From positions 62,001 to 126,000 of the forward strand of contig NZ_MODW01000003.1 in the NCBI RefSeq assembly GCF_001866135.1: DNA of 64,000 nt, written 5' to 3'. Both the position numbers and the translations under genes were made by a program. Below are positions 1 to 9,109 of the stretch, one piece after another. Under the pieces are notes generated by a model, which was given only the letters and a program-made list of their open reading frames with translations, had not been told where the DNA came from and did no database searches. Within the stretch, counting starts at the first letter, position 1. Each line of letters begins with the position of its first letter. Source of the DNA: Microbacterium sp. LCT-H2. GTDB taxonomy: Bacteria; Actinomycetota; Actinomycetes; Actinomycetales; Microbacteriaceae.

Positions 1-2
1 TG

Positions 3-344
3 GCGCAGACCGCGGACCACGTCATCGTGATGGGACGGGGCAAGGTCCTCGCCGACGCCCCGCTCGCGGAGCTCGTCCGCTCCTGGACGACCAACCGCGT
101 CCGCGTGCGGACACCCCGCCCGACCGACCTCGTGGCCGCTGTGGGCGGTCCGGACGTGGAGATCGTCAGCGCGGCTCCCGATCTGCTCGACATCGCAGGG
201 CTCCCGGCAGCCCGCATCGGCGACCTCGCCGCGGAGCGCGGCATTCCGCTGCACGAACTCACCCCGACCACCGGATCCCTCGAAGAGGCCTACCTCGCCC
301 TCACCGGCGACGCCGTCGAGTACCGCACGAAGGAGCTCTCATGA
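3..344 (+). CDS. ABC transporter ATP-binding protein, C-terminal part (5' end outside the window)
   Basis: The frame is open from base 3 and ends at TGA 342-344, so only about 113 C-terminal codons are present. The stretch VIVMGRGKVLAD near the start is the strand that follows the H-loop in DrrA/CcmA-type exporter ATPases; the rest is the variable C-terminal domain, ending in the usual 'LEEAYLALTGD' helix. The Walker motifs lie upstream of the window. The stop overlaps the permease start (ATGA, 341-344), so ATPase and permease are translationally coupled and should form one exporter. Substrate cannot be told. Confidence 0.9.
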   Translation, partial: AQTADHVIVMGRGKVLADAPLAELVRSWTTNRVRVRTPRPTDLVAAVGGPDVEIVSAAPDLLDIAGLPAARIGDLAAERGIPLHELTPTTGSLEEAYLALTGDAVEYRTKELS

Positions 345-1165
345 CCGCCGCCCCCGCCGTGACGACTCCGGCCGTCGCGCCCCCCGCCACCGACTCGGGC
401 CGGCGCCTCACCTTCCCGCGCGCCGTGCGCGGTGAGGCGATCAAGCTCATCACCCTCCGGTCCACCTGGTGGTCCATCGCGATCGCCGCCGCGCTCACGA
501 TCGGCATCGCCGTCCTCATCGCTCAAGCGATCGACGCCCCCGGCTTCGACCCGATCCAGGCCGTCGTCATGCCGATCCAGTTCACGATGCTGCTCGCCGG
601 CATCATCGGAGCGATCTCGGTGACCGGCGAGTACTCCACGGGCATGATCCGCTCGACGCTGACGGCCGACCCGATCCGCGGGTCCGTGCTGCTGGCGAAG
701 TCGCTCGTGCTCGCGGCCTTCCTCTTCCTGTCGTCGCTGGTCATCTTCGGCGTCGCCGCGGTCGCTGTGTCCGCCGTGGTCGCAGGACGGGAGCAGGGCA
801 TCGACTGGACGGACCCCGCGACCTCCGTCCTGCCGATCGTCGTCGCCTCGCTCGCCATGGCCGTCTTCGCGCTGATCGGCGTGGCCTTCGGCTTCATCCT
901 GCGCTCGGGCGCCGGAGCGATCGCGGCGACCGTCGGTCTGCTGTTCGTGCTTCCGATCGTCGCGAGCTTCTTCTCGATGGCGGGAGAGGCCTGGGCCTGG
1001 GTCATCGACGCGTCGGCCTACCTGCCGGTCGCCGCCGCGCAGAACGCGATCCTGCCGGGTGACACCGCGACGCTGGATGCGCCGGTCGCCTTCCTCACCC
1101 TCGGCTGCTGGGTGGTCGGCGGTCTGCTGGCCGCGTGGGCGGTCCTCCGCACGCGGGACGCGTAG
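341..1165 (+). CDS. ABC-2 type transporter permease
   Basis: A 274-residue integral membrane protein with about six hydrophobic segments, beginning after a 40-residue cytoplasmic N-terminus. The motif ISVTGEYSTGMIRSTL after the second membrane segment is typical of the ABC-2 permease subfamily that pairs with single-domain exporter ATPases. It starts at ATG 341, overlapping the ATPase stop by four bases. A histidine kinase and response regulator follow directly, so the transporter is probably controlled by, or sensed through, that pair, as in many actinobacterial antibiotic- or peptide-exporter operons. Substrate unknown. Confidence 0.9.
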   Translation: MTAAPAVTTPAVAPPATDSGRRLTFPRAVRGEAIKLITLRSTWWSIAIAAALTIGIAVLIAQAIDAPGFDPIQAVVMPIQFTMLLAGIIGAISVTGEYSTGMIRSTLTADPIRGSVLLAKSLVLAAFLFLSSLVIFGVAAVAVSAVVAGREQGIDWTDPATSVLPIVVASLAMAVFALIGVAFGFILRSGAGAIAATVGLLFVLPIVASFFSMAGEAWAWVIDASAYLPVAAAQNAILPGDTATLDAPVAFLTLGCWVVGGLLAAWAVLRTRDA

Positions 1166-1173
1166 GAGACCGG

Positions 1174-2442
1174 GTGCCGGCGAAGCGACGCGGAACGGAC
1201 ACGGTCCGGGAGGACGGGGGGCTGCGGCTCCCTCGTCCTCCCGGCGTGTTCCGGCGTTTCTGGGCGCGCCATCCCGTCCTCGCCGACGTCCTGCTCGCCC
1301 TGCTCTGCATCGTCCTCACGATCACACCCGCCGCGCGCATCGACGATGCCGACCGCGGCCCCGTCGGGCTCGTGCTCGCCGCCCTGCTGCCGCTCTGCGT
1401 GGTCGTGGCCTCCGCCACCCTGCTCTGGCGCCGACGGAAGCCCTGGCTCCCCGCGATCGCGGCGATCCTGCTCGACGTCTTCCTCCTGTTCACCGCGCTG
1501 CCGGGGAGCAGCCCGCTGCTGCTGTTCGCCGGCTACTCCCTCGCCGTCTACCGCTCCACCCGTGCCGCGTGGACCGCTTTCGGCATCGGCGTCGCAGCCA
1601 GCGCCTCGGGAGCCGGGCTTCTCCTCTGGGCGGGCATCTTCACATTGCAAGAGGCGGTCAACGCCCTGCTCGGCACGGTCGTGCTCGGTCTCATCGGCAC
1701 TCTGATCGGCGCGAACGTCGGGAGTCGGAAGCGGTATCTCGACGCTGTCATCGACCGCTCGCGACAGCTCCTCGTGGAGCGGGACCAGCAGGCGCAGCTC
1801 GCCGCGGCGGCGGAGCGGGCACGGATCGCGCGGGAGATGCACGACATCGTGTCGCACTCCCTGACCGTGGTCGTGGCACTGTCCGAGGGCGCGGCCGCCA
1901 CTCCGGACCGCGAACAGGCACGCGCGGCGGCCACCTCTGCGGCGGATACCGCCCGCAGCGCGCTCACCCAGATGCGGGCGATGCTCGGCGTGCTGCGGGA
2001 TGACGACGCCCCGCTCCTGCTCGCGCCGGTCTCGCCCGCCTCTCCGCAGGAGACGGTCGCGGCCGCGCAGCGGACCGGGTATCCGGTCACCCTCGCCACA
2101 GCGGGCCAGGCGGAGGTGTCGTCCGATGTCGCCCATGCGCTCGGCCGGATCGTGCAGGAGGGACTGACGAACGCGATGCGGCATGCGCCGACCGCTTCGA
2201 CCGTGTCCGTGCGCCTGGAGTACGCGCCCGGTACCGTGGTCATCGAGATCGTCAACGACGGTGTCGCAGGCACTCCCGGAGAAGGGGGCTTCGGCCTCCG
2301 GGGTCTCCTGGAACGCGCCGCTCACGTCCGCGGCACACTGGAGTCACGGCCGGACGGTGCGGGCCGCTGGCTCCTGCGCGCCGTCCTGCCGACATCGTCC
2401 GAGGCGCCGGCCGTGTCGCCGCGCGGGGAGGGGAACACATGA
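1174..2442 (+). CDS. Sensor histidine kinase, NarL/DesK-like (HisKA_3)
   Basis: A 422-residue membrane kinase. I place the start at GTG 1174 because TAGGAG lies five bases before it; an in-frame ATG at 1135 would overlap the permease. The N-terminal 150 residues hold several membrane segments. The phospho-acceptor His is residue 223 in REMHDIVSHSL, the HisKA_3 dimerisation motif, followed by a short ATP-binding domain with the glycine box GGFGLRGL near residue 370. The stop overlaps the response-regulator ATG (2439-2442). It phosphorylates the downstream LuxR-type regulator; the signal is unknown. Confidence 0.92.
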   Translation: MPAKRRGTDTVREDGGLRLPRPPGVFRRFWARHPVLADVLLALLCIVLTITPAARIDDADRGPVGLVLAALLPLCVVVASATLLWRRRKPWLPAIAAILLDVFLLFTALPGSSPLLLFAGYSLAVYRSTRAAWTAFGIGVAASASGAGLLLWAGIFTLQEAVNALLGTVVLGLIGTLIGANVGSRKRYLDAVIDRSRQLLVERDQQAQLAAAAERARIAREMHDIVSHSLTVVVALSEGAAATPDREQARAAATSAADTARSALTQMRAMLGVLRDDDAPLLLAPVSPASPQETVAAAQRTGYPVTLATAGQAEVSSDVAHALGRIVQEGLTNAMRHAPTASTVSVRLEYAPGTVVIEIVNDGVAGTPGEGGFGLRGLLERAAHVRGTLESRPDGAGRWLLRAVLPTSSEAPAVSPRGEGNT

Positions 2443-3107
2443 CATCGCCCATCCGTGTGCTCCTGGTCGACGATCAGGAGCTGATCCGTCTGGGGTTCCG
2501 CATGGTCCTGGAGGCGGAGCCCGACATCGTCGTGATCGGAGAGGCGGGGGACGGGAAGGCGGCGATCGCGCAGAGCGCCGCGCTCGCCCCCGACCTCGTG
2601 CTCATGGACATCCGCATGCCGGAGCTCGACGGGATCGCGGCGACGACGGCCATCGTCGGCGCCCACCCCGAGACGAAAGTGCTCGTCCTCACGACCTTCG
2701 ATCTCGACGAGTATGCCTTCGGTGCGATCCGCGCCGGAGCCAGCGGGTTCCTGCTCAAGGATGCGCAGCGCCAGGAGATGCTCTCCGCCGTCCGTGCCGT
2801 GCATCGCGGGGACGCCGCCTTGGCGCCGAGGATCACCCGCGTGCTGCTGGAGCACGTCGGCACGCAGCTCGGGACCGTCGCTGTCGACGAGGTCGCGGAT
2901 GCCGGGTACCGGTCCCTGACGGAACGCGAGCGCGAGGTGTTCGTCGCGATCGGCCGGGGGCTCACCAACGCCGAGATCGCGACGACTCTCTACGTCGGCG
3001 AGTCCACCGTCAAGACGCACGTCGGGCGGATCCTGGCGAAGCTCGGGGCACGCGACCGGATCCACGCCGTGATCCTCGCGCACCGGCTCGGCCTCGTCGG
3101 TCGGTGA
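2439..3107 (+). CDS. Response regulator, NarL/FixJ family (REC + LuxR HTH)
   Basis: A 222-residue regulator. Residues 1-125 form the receiver domain: the acidic pair DD at 11-12, phospho-acceptor Asp57 in LVLMDIRMPELDG, and a conserved Lys in FLLKDA. Residues about 155-215 form a LuxR-type helix-turn-helix with LTEREREVF, LTNAEIATTL and STVKTHVGRIL. It is coupled to the kinase by ATGA overlap and is the last gene of the transporter-kinase-regulator operon. It converges on the aldo/keto reductase with only seven bases between stops. Confidence 0.95.
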   Translation: MTSPIRVLLVDDQELIRLGFRMVLEAEPDIVVIGEAGDGKAAIAQSAALAPDLVLMDIRMPELDGIAATTAIVGAHPETKVLVLTTFDLDEYAFGAIRAGASGFLLKDAQRQEMLSAVRAVHRGDAALAPRITRVLLEHVGTQLGTVAVDEVADAGYRSLTEREREVFVAIGRGLTNAEIATTLYVGESTVKTHVGRILAKLGARDRIHAVILAHRLGLVGR

Positions 3108-3114
3108 GAGCGGG

Positions 3115-4068
3115 TCAGCCCTGCGGCGGTGTCCAGGCCGAGACGCGATTCAGGCGCTCGACCTCTTCGGGCGAAAGCTCCAGCCGCGCACCGGCGAGCA
3201 GATCCGGCACCTGATCCACCGTCCGGGCACTCGCGATGGGCGCGACCACGGTCGGCTGCGCACGCAGCCAGGCCAGGGCCGTCGCGGCGACCGAGGCGCC
3301 GTGCGCTCCGCCGATCTCGTCGAGGGCGTCGATGATCCGCAGCCCTGCCTCGGTGGCGTACTTCGCGGCGCCGGCGGCCCGCGGAGATCCCTCTCCCCCG
3401 GCGTCCGTCGAGCGGTACTTGCCCGTGAGGAAGCCGCTCGCCAGCGCGTAGTACGGCACGAGGCTCAGCCCGAACTCCTCGGCGACGGGGATGATGGTGT
3501 CCTCGACGTCGTTGCGGTGCACGAGGTTGTAGTGCGGCTGAATGGCGACGGGACGCGCGACGCCGAGTCGGTCCGCGATGTCGATCCACTGACGGATGCG
3601 GTCGGCCGTGTAGTTCGACACCGCCACGTGCCGCACGAGCCCGTCCGTGACGAGGGCGCCGAACGCCTCGACCGTCTCCTCCAGCGGCACGGACTCGTCG
3701 TCGAAGTGCGCGTAGTAGAGGTCGATCTCGTCCACTCCGAGGCGAGCGAGCGACGCTTCGGCCGCCCGACGGACGTTGCCGGCCGACAGACCGCGGAAGG
3801 CCGGATGCTGGCTGACCTTGGTCGCGACGACGACCCCCTGGGGCCGCCGCGACGCGAGCCACGCACCGATGATCGTCTCGCTCTCGCCGCCCTCGTTGCC
3901 GGCAACCCATGCGCTGTAGGAGTCCGCCGTGTCGATGAAGTCGCCACCCCCATCGACGAAGGCGTCGAGGACGGCGAAGGAGGCGTCACGGTCGGCCGTC
4001 CAGCCGAACACGTTGCCGCCGAGGGCGAGGGGGAAGACGTCGAGGTCACTGGAGCCGATGCGGGTCAT
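3115..4068 (-). CDS. Aldo/keto reductase
   Basis: A 317-residue NADPH-dependent oxidoreductase of the AKR superfamily. The start is taken at ATG 4068 (MTRIGSSDLDVFPLALGG), which gives the normal AKR N-terminus; the frame runs on upstream without a plausible protein. The catalytic tetrad is visible: Asp and Tyr in DTADSYSAW, Lys in VVVATKVS and His in LYYAHFDD. The fold ends with the usual cofactor motif IASARTVDQV. Close to the YajO/Tas-type AKRs; the substrate cannot be predicted. Transcribed alone, with a possible operator in the upstream gap. Confidence 0.93.
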   Translation of the reverse strand: MTRIGSSDLDVFPLALGGNVFGWTADRDASFAVLDAFVDGGGDFIDTADSYSAWVAGNEGGESETIIGAWLASRRPQGVVVATKVSQHPAFRGLSAGNVRRAAEASLARLGVDEIDLYYAHFDDESVPLEETVEAFGALVTDGLVRHVAVSNYTADRIRQWIDIADRLGVARPVAIQPHYNLVHRNDVEDTIIPVAEEFGLSLVPYYALASGFLTGKYRSTDAGGEGSPRAAGAAKYATEAGLRIIDALDEIGGAHGASVAATALAWLRAQPTVVAPIASARTVDQVPDLLAGARLELSPEEVERLNRVSAWTPPQG

Positions 4069-4170
4069 GTTCGAGACAACCGCGACGAGCGGCGCGAACA
4101 TTCCCGGAAGCGGAACACGAAGATGCGCAGGTGGCCGGGGCGGGGTGCCGACCACCTGCACCCCAGTAAC

Positions 4171-4190
4171 ATAACACCCTCCGAAGTTAT
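4171..4190. promoter_or_regulatory. Small inverted repeat upstream of the aldo/keto reductase
   Basis: ATAAC (4171-4175) and GTTAT (4186-4190) form a 5-bp inverted repeat with a 10-bp spacer in the 146-bp gap between the reductase start and the next gene. The stretch is conspicuously A+T-rich for this genome and, on the minus strand, contains TATGTT-like -10 hexamers. It could be the promoter and operator of the reductase. The arms are short, so chance is not excluded. Confidence 0.3.
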
Positions 4191-4214
4191 ACGCGATATG
4201 CGAGCGGTCGGACG

Positions 4215-4520
4215 TCACGGAGCACCCGCCAACCACTGGCGGCCCGCGTCCGCTCCGTGTCGCGCTTCGAAGTCTCGGATGTCCCGCAGCGCGCGCCTCA
4301 CCGTGAGCACGTACGCGATCGCCAACACCATGCTCACCGTCCCGACGGCCACTCGCATCACATCGAGGGCGCGCGCGTCCGTCAGAAGACCAGAGCTCAG
4401 CCACCAGGCGGCGCTCACCGTCCAGAACACGGCGAGCACGATCGCCCACGTCCTCCGTCGCTGCAGTGCGAGCCGCTGCTGGATCAGCGACGGGCCGGGC
4501 TCGTCCGCGGGTTCGCTCAT
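4215..4520 (-). CDS. Small two-TM membrane protein, function unknown
   Basis: A 101-residue protein with a polar N-terminus (about 24 residues), two hydrophobic segments (about 25-48 and 55-75) separated by a short loop, and a basic/acidic C-terminal tail containing RRALRDIRDFEARHG. No recognised domain. ATG 4520 is the only sensible start. Transcribed in the same direction as the reductase but separated from it by about 145 bases. The composition matches its neighbours, so it is probably a real native gene. Confidence 0.7.
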   Translation of the reverse strand: MSEPADEPGPSLIQQRLALQRRRTWAIVLAVFWTVSAAWWLSSGLLTDARALDVMRVAVGTVSMVLAIAYVLTVRRALRDIRDFEARHGADAGRQWLAGAP

Positions 4521-4587
4521 GCGCAGAGCCTAGCGCTGGGGCCGTGGGTGCCGGTGAAGTGGGCAGCGCTCCTGGCCTAGACACGAG

Positions 4588-4629
4588 AAAGGCCCGCATC
4601 TCCCGTGTTTCCAAGGAGACGCGGGCCTT
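4588..4629 (-). terminator. Intrinsic terminator downstream of tRNA-Thr(TGT)
   Basis: A long stem, AAGGCCCGC plus a six-base extension with one mismatch (4588-4603), pairs with 4615-4629 around an 11-base loop. Read on the minus strand it follows the tRNA directly and ends in a short T run; it could act in both directions. Confidence 0.75.
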
Positions 4630-4638
4630 CATGTGTGG

Positions 4639-4711
4639 AGCCGACTACGGGACTCGAACCCGTAACCCCCGTATTACAAGTACGGTGCGCTACCAATTGC
4701 GCCAAGTCGGC
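4639..4711 (-). tRNA. tRNA-Thr, anticodon TGT
   Basis: Read on the minus strand, 73 nt fold into a full cloverleaf: acceptor GCCGACT / AGTCGGC, anticodon stem CCGTA / TACGG with loop CTTGTAA, and T-arm GTTCGAGTC. The anticodon TGT reads ACA/ACG threonine codons. CCA is not encoded. The discriminator base is T. Confidence 0.97.
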
Positions 4712-4753
4712 GGATGCCATCACAGCTTAGCGATGGCGGGCGCGTGCGACGGA

Positions 4754-5704
4754 CTACTGCGCCGGCGCCGAGGTGGCTGTCGGGGTCGGCGTTGGAGTCG
4801 CCGACTCGTAGTAGGCCTCGCTGGCGACCGACATGACGAACGTCGACAGCTCCTGCGGGTCGTCCAGCGCGCCGACGTAGGCCTCGCCGTTGACGACGAT
4901 CATCGGGGCGGCGGTGAGCACGAGGTCGTCGGAGCCGGGGAGCGGCCCCTCGAGCGCGCGGGTCGTCGCCTCCTTCGCCCAGCTGACGTAGTCGCCGTCC
5001 TGGATGCAGGAGCGCACGGTCTTGGCGTTGTCCACGCCGACGGCGCCCGCGAGATTGGCGAGCTCCTCGTCGGACATCCCGTCGCTGCCCACATCGGGCT
5101 GGTCGTCGAGGAGGTCGTGGTTGAACGCGTAGAACTGGTCCGGCGAGTGCGTCGCCACGCAGGCGGCGGCCGCGGCGGAACGCAGCGAGTACTTGGTGCC
5201 GTTGGAGCTGGCGGTGAGGAGAGCGACCGGGTGGTAGCTGACGGTCGCGGCACCGTCCTCGATCCACTGCGCGAGCAGCCGGGCGTTGGCGCGCTCGAAC
5301 TTGCCCGCGTCGGGCGAGAGGTAGTCGACGTACACGTGGACCTCGACAGCACCTGCCGCCGACGGCTCGGGCGACGGCGTCTCGCTGGTGCCGGCCTCGC
5401 TGGGCTCGGGGTCCGGCGTGGGGGAAGCGGTACCGGCGATCGCCGCGGACGCGATGTCGGTCACCACGACGCCGTCGGCCTCCATGCCGGTCGGGCTGAG
5501 CTGCGGCTTGGACGTCTGCGAGGTCACGGCGAGCGTCACGGCGGTCCCGATCGCGCCGACCGCGATGATCGCGACCGCACCGATGATGATCCGTCGCATG
5601 AGACGCGCCCGCGACTGCTGGGCGTGCACCTTCTGTGCCTTCTCCCGCACGGCCTCGCGCGAAGTGCGAGGGGCGGGGACGTTCGGCGTTTCGTCGCTCG
5701 ACAT
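4754..5704 (-). CDS. Membrane-anchored DsbA-fold (thioredoxin_4) protein lacking the CXXC motif
   Basis: A 316-residue protein: cytoplasmic basic N-terminus, one membrane segment (about 38-60), a Pro/Thr/Glu-rich linker, then a DsbA-like domain on the outer face. The domain starts with VEVHVYVDYLSPDAGKFE, aligning with the usual active-site strand D-x-x-C-P-x-C-x-x-F-E of this family, but the CXXC is replaced by S-P-D-A. The cis-Pro loop is still present as TAAPMIVVNG. Two other Cys (in AAAACVATH and VRSCIQDG) remain. It therefore cannot be a normal disulfide oxidase and may be a chaperone or binding protein. It has a low-complexity PTPTPTAT tail. Confidence 0.85.
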   Translation of the reverse strand: MSSDETPNVPAPRTSREAVREKAQKVHAQQSRARLMRRIIIGAVAIIAVGAIGTAVTLAVTSQTSKPQLSPTGMEADGVVVTDIASAAIAGTASPTPDPEPSEAGTSETPSPEPSAAGAVEVHVYVDYLSPDAGKFERANARLLAQWIEDGAATVSYHPVALLTASSNGTKYSLRSAAAAACVATHSPDQFYAFNHDLLDDQPDVGSDGMSDEELANLAGAVGVDNAKTVRSCIQDGDYVSWAKEATTRALEGPLPGSDDLVLTAAPMIVVNGEAYVGALDDPQELSTFVMSVASEAYYESATPTPTPTATSAPAQ

Positions 5705-5844
5705 CGTTCCTCTTGAGTCTCAGGGGGTCCGGGTTGGCCCCGACCACCGTCGGGCGGTGATCGCCGCTGCGCACGGCCGGGTTCGATGCTAACCAGTGAG
5801 GCTGAGAAATACCCAGGTGCGAGGGTTCGTGCCATACTGATTCC

Positions 5845-5917
5845 GACCCGATGAAGGGTCACGGCGGGTCGCTCCGCCGCTTCATTCACTACGGATCGTC
5901 CGGCACGTACCTGCCGG
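5845..5917 (+). ncRNA. Structured 5' leader of msiK, possible msiK-type cis-regulatory RNA
   Basis: The roughly 100-nt leader before msiK can form three helices. ATGAAG (5851-5856) pairs with CTTCAT (5880-5885) and encloses CGGCGG/CCGCCG (5862-5867 with 5874-5879), leaving a five-base bulge. CCGGCA (5900-5905) pairs with TGCCGG (5912-5917) just before the ribosome-binding site. A third pairing, GACCC/GGGTC (5845-5849 with 5856-5860), competes with the first. Actinobacterial msiK leaders are known to carry a conserved RNA motif; whether this is that motif needs a covariance-model match. Confidence 0.45.
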
Positions 5918-5932
5918 TGAAGGAGAAACACG

Positions 5933-7036
<1,104 letters not shown>

Positions 7037-7050
7037 TCGGACACCTCCAC

Positions 7051-7085
7051 CGCGGCGCGGGCTGACTTCGGTCGCCCGCGCCGCG
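7051..7085 (+). terminator. Terminator after msiK
   Basis: A perfect 11-bp GC-rich stem (7051-7061 with 7075-7085), 13-base loop, followed by TCGTTT. It lies between the msiK stop and the DUF4032 start. Confidence 0.75.
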
Positions 7086-7114
7086 TCGTTTCCCCGGCAC
7101 CCTCAGGAGCCCCC

Positions 7115-8416
7115 ATGCAGGAATCCCTCCGGATCACGGCCAAGACGGTCGACCCCGGTCTGCTCGCTCTGCCCTGGTCGACGCCTCTGGAGAAGTGGCC
7201 GTCCGAGCACATCGTCTCCCTCCCCAAGGGCCTCTCGCGCCACCTCGTCCGCTTCGCCGACCTCTCGGGTCGCGTCGTGGCCGTCAAGGAGACGACGACC
7301 GAGATGGCGCGGCGTGAGTATGAGATGCTCGGCAACCTCGCGCGCCTCGACGTACCGTGCGTGGAACGTGTCGCGGTCATCGCGGGGCGCACCGACGCGT
7401 CGGGGGCGCCGCTCCCCGCGGCACTGGTCTCCTCGCATCTGCGCTTCTCGATGCCCTATCGGGCGCTGTTCACCCGGGTGCTCCGTCCGGACACGGCCAC
7501 CCGCCTCGTCGACGCGCTGGCGCTGCTGCTCGTGCGCCTGCACAACGTCGGCTTCTACTGGGGCGACGTCTCGCTCTCCAACACCCTGTTCCGCCGGGAT
7601 GCCGGAGCCTTCGCGGCGTACCTCGTCGACGCGGAGACCGGAGAGCTGCACGAGGAGGGCCTGACGGACGGACAGCGCGCCTACGACCTGGACCTCGCGC
7701 GCACGAACATCGCCGGCGAGATCATGGACCTCGCCGCGGGCGGTCGCCTGGAGCACGGCGTCGACGCCGTCGCCATCGCGGACGGCATCGTGTCGTCCTA
7801 CCGATCGCTGTGGGCCGAGCTCACCGCGCAGGAATCGTTCTCCGCCGCCGAGACCTGGCGCATCACGGAACGCGTCGAGCGGCTCAACGCCCTCGGCTTC
7901 GACATCGACGAGATGTCGATGTCGACGACCGCCGACGGCACCGTGGTGGAGATCCAGCCGAAGGTCGTCGATGCCGGGCACCACCAGCGCCGGCTCATCC
8001 GTCTCACTGGTCTCGACGTCGAGGAGAACCAGGCCCGGCGGCTCCTCAACGACCTCGACGAGTTCCGTGCCCGCTCCACCAAGCAGTGGGCGGACGAGGA
8101 GATGTACGCGCACGAGTGGCTCACGCGCGTCTTCGAGCCCGTCGTGCGAGCCATCCCCTACGACCTGCGCGCCAAGCTGGAGCCGGCCGAGGTGTTCCAC
8201 CAGGTGCTGGAGCACCGCTGGTACCTGTCGCAGGCGCAGGGACGCTCTGTGGCCCTCGCGGAGGTGCTGACGAGCTACATCAACGACGTGCTCCGCCACC
8301 GGCGCGACGAGGCCACCATCATGGGGCCGCCGACCGAGACGATGGGCCTCCCCGTCGTCACCGGCACGCTGGCGCTCAGCGACGACGAAGAGGTGGACTG
8401 GCGCGACCTCGTCTGA
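7115..8416 (+). CDS. DUF4032 protein with kinase-like N-terminal half
   Basis: A 433-residue cytoplasmic protein. The N-terminal half resembles Kdo/LPS-kinase-type folds: an ATP-binding Lys region (VVAVKETTTEMARREYEML), a catalytic-loop-like WGDVSLSNTLF and a metal-binding Asp in YLVDAETG. The C-terminal half is DUF4032, with EIQPKVVDAGHHQRRLI. The family is widespread in actinobacteria, often next to msiK as here; its substrate is unknown. The ATG is preceded by CAGGAGC. The naming is by family recognition; the kinase activity is inferred from motifs. Confidence 0.88.
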   Translation: MQESLRITAKTVDPGLLALPWSTPLEKWPSEHIVSLPKGLSRHLVRFADLSGRVVAVKETTTEMARREYEMLGNLARLDVPCVERVAVIAGRTDASGAPLPAALVSSHLRFSMPYRALFTRVLRPDTATRLVDALALLLVRLHNVGFYWGDVSLSNTLFRRDAGAFAAYLVDAETGELHEEGLTDGQRAYDLDLARTNIAGEIMDLAAGGRLEHGVDAVAIADGIVSSYRSLWAELTAQESFSAAETWRITERVERLNALGFDIDEMSMSTTADGTVVEIQPKVVDAGHHQRRLIRLTGLDVEENQARRLLNDLDEFRARSTKQWADEEMYAHEWLTRVFEPVVRAIPYDLRAKLEPAEVFHQVLEHRWYLSQAQGRSVALAEVLTSYINDVLRHRRDEATIMGPPTETMGLPVVTGTLALSDDEEVDWRDLV

Positions 8417-8452
8417 GACCGTGCCCGCACGTCGGCGCCGCGCCCGACGGCG

Positions 8453-9094
8453 TCAGTACCCGACGGTGAACCGCTCGCGGTGGTGGTTGGCTTGCTCGAT
8501 CTCGTCGACGATGGCGACGGCGAAGTCCGCCCCGGAGATGTACGACTTCCCGTCCTCGTCGCGGACGAGCACGTCACCACCGTCCCGGTAGTGGCCGGTG
8601 CGCTCGCCCTCCGCCCACGGCCCGAAGACCTCGGCCGGGTGGACGAAGAACCAGTCCAGGCTGTCCGCGGTGCGCTCCAGGAGCGCGAGGGAGTCGATGC
8701 CGACCTGCGCCTCGTGCTTGTACTCCTCCGGGAACCCCTGATCGAACAGACGGGGGCCACCGGGCGCGACGAGGCTGCCGCCCGCGCCGCCCACGACGCC
8801 GAGCCGGGTCTCGGTGCCGTCGAGCAGCCCGACCACGTTCGTCAGCGCCTCGAGGACACGGTCCTCCATGTCGCCGCGCGGGGAGAGCGCGGAGACCACG
8901 GCATCGGCACCCGCGAACGCCTCGGTCAGCGTCGCAGGGTCGAGCGCGGACCCCTGCACGTAGGCGGCACCCGCGACCGGATCCGCCGGAGTCGAACGCG
9001 AGATGGCGACGACCGCGTGATCACGACTCACCGCCTCCGCGACGATGTGGCGTCCGGCGTAGCCGGTTCCTCCCAGGACGATGATGCGGGCCAT
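8453..9094 (-). CDS. NAD(P)-dependent epimerase-like protein (NAD(P)H-binding, SDR-a type)
   Basis: A 213-residue Rossmann protein. The N-terminal dinucleotide motif is GGTGYAGRHIVAEA, followed by VVAISR, then a short region with DAVVSALSP. It resembles YwnB/YwqN-like atypical short-chain dehydrogenases that bind NAD(P)H without the classic YxxxK pair; the C-terminus includes GKSYISGADFAVAIVDEIE. Role unknown; possibly a redox or quinone-related enzyme. It lies 15 bases downstream of rlmB, on the same strand, so the two may be cotranscribed. Confidence 0.85.
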   Translation of the reverse strand: MARIIVLGGTGYAGRHIVAEAVSRDHAVVAISRSTPADPVAGAAYVQGSALDPATLTEAFAGADAVVSALSPRGDMEDRVLEALTNVVGLLDGTETRLGVVGGAGGSLVAPGGPRLFDQGFPEEYKHEAQVGIDSLALLERTADSLDWFFVHPAEVFGPWAEGERTGHYRDGGDVLVRDEDGKSYISGADFAVAIVDEIEQANHHRERFTVGY

Positions 9095-9109
9095 GCGTAT
9101 TCCTCTCGG

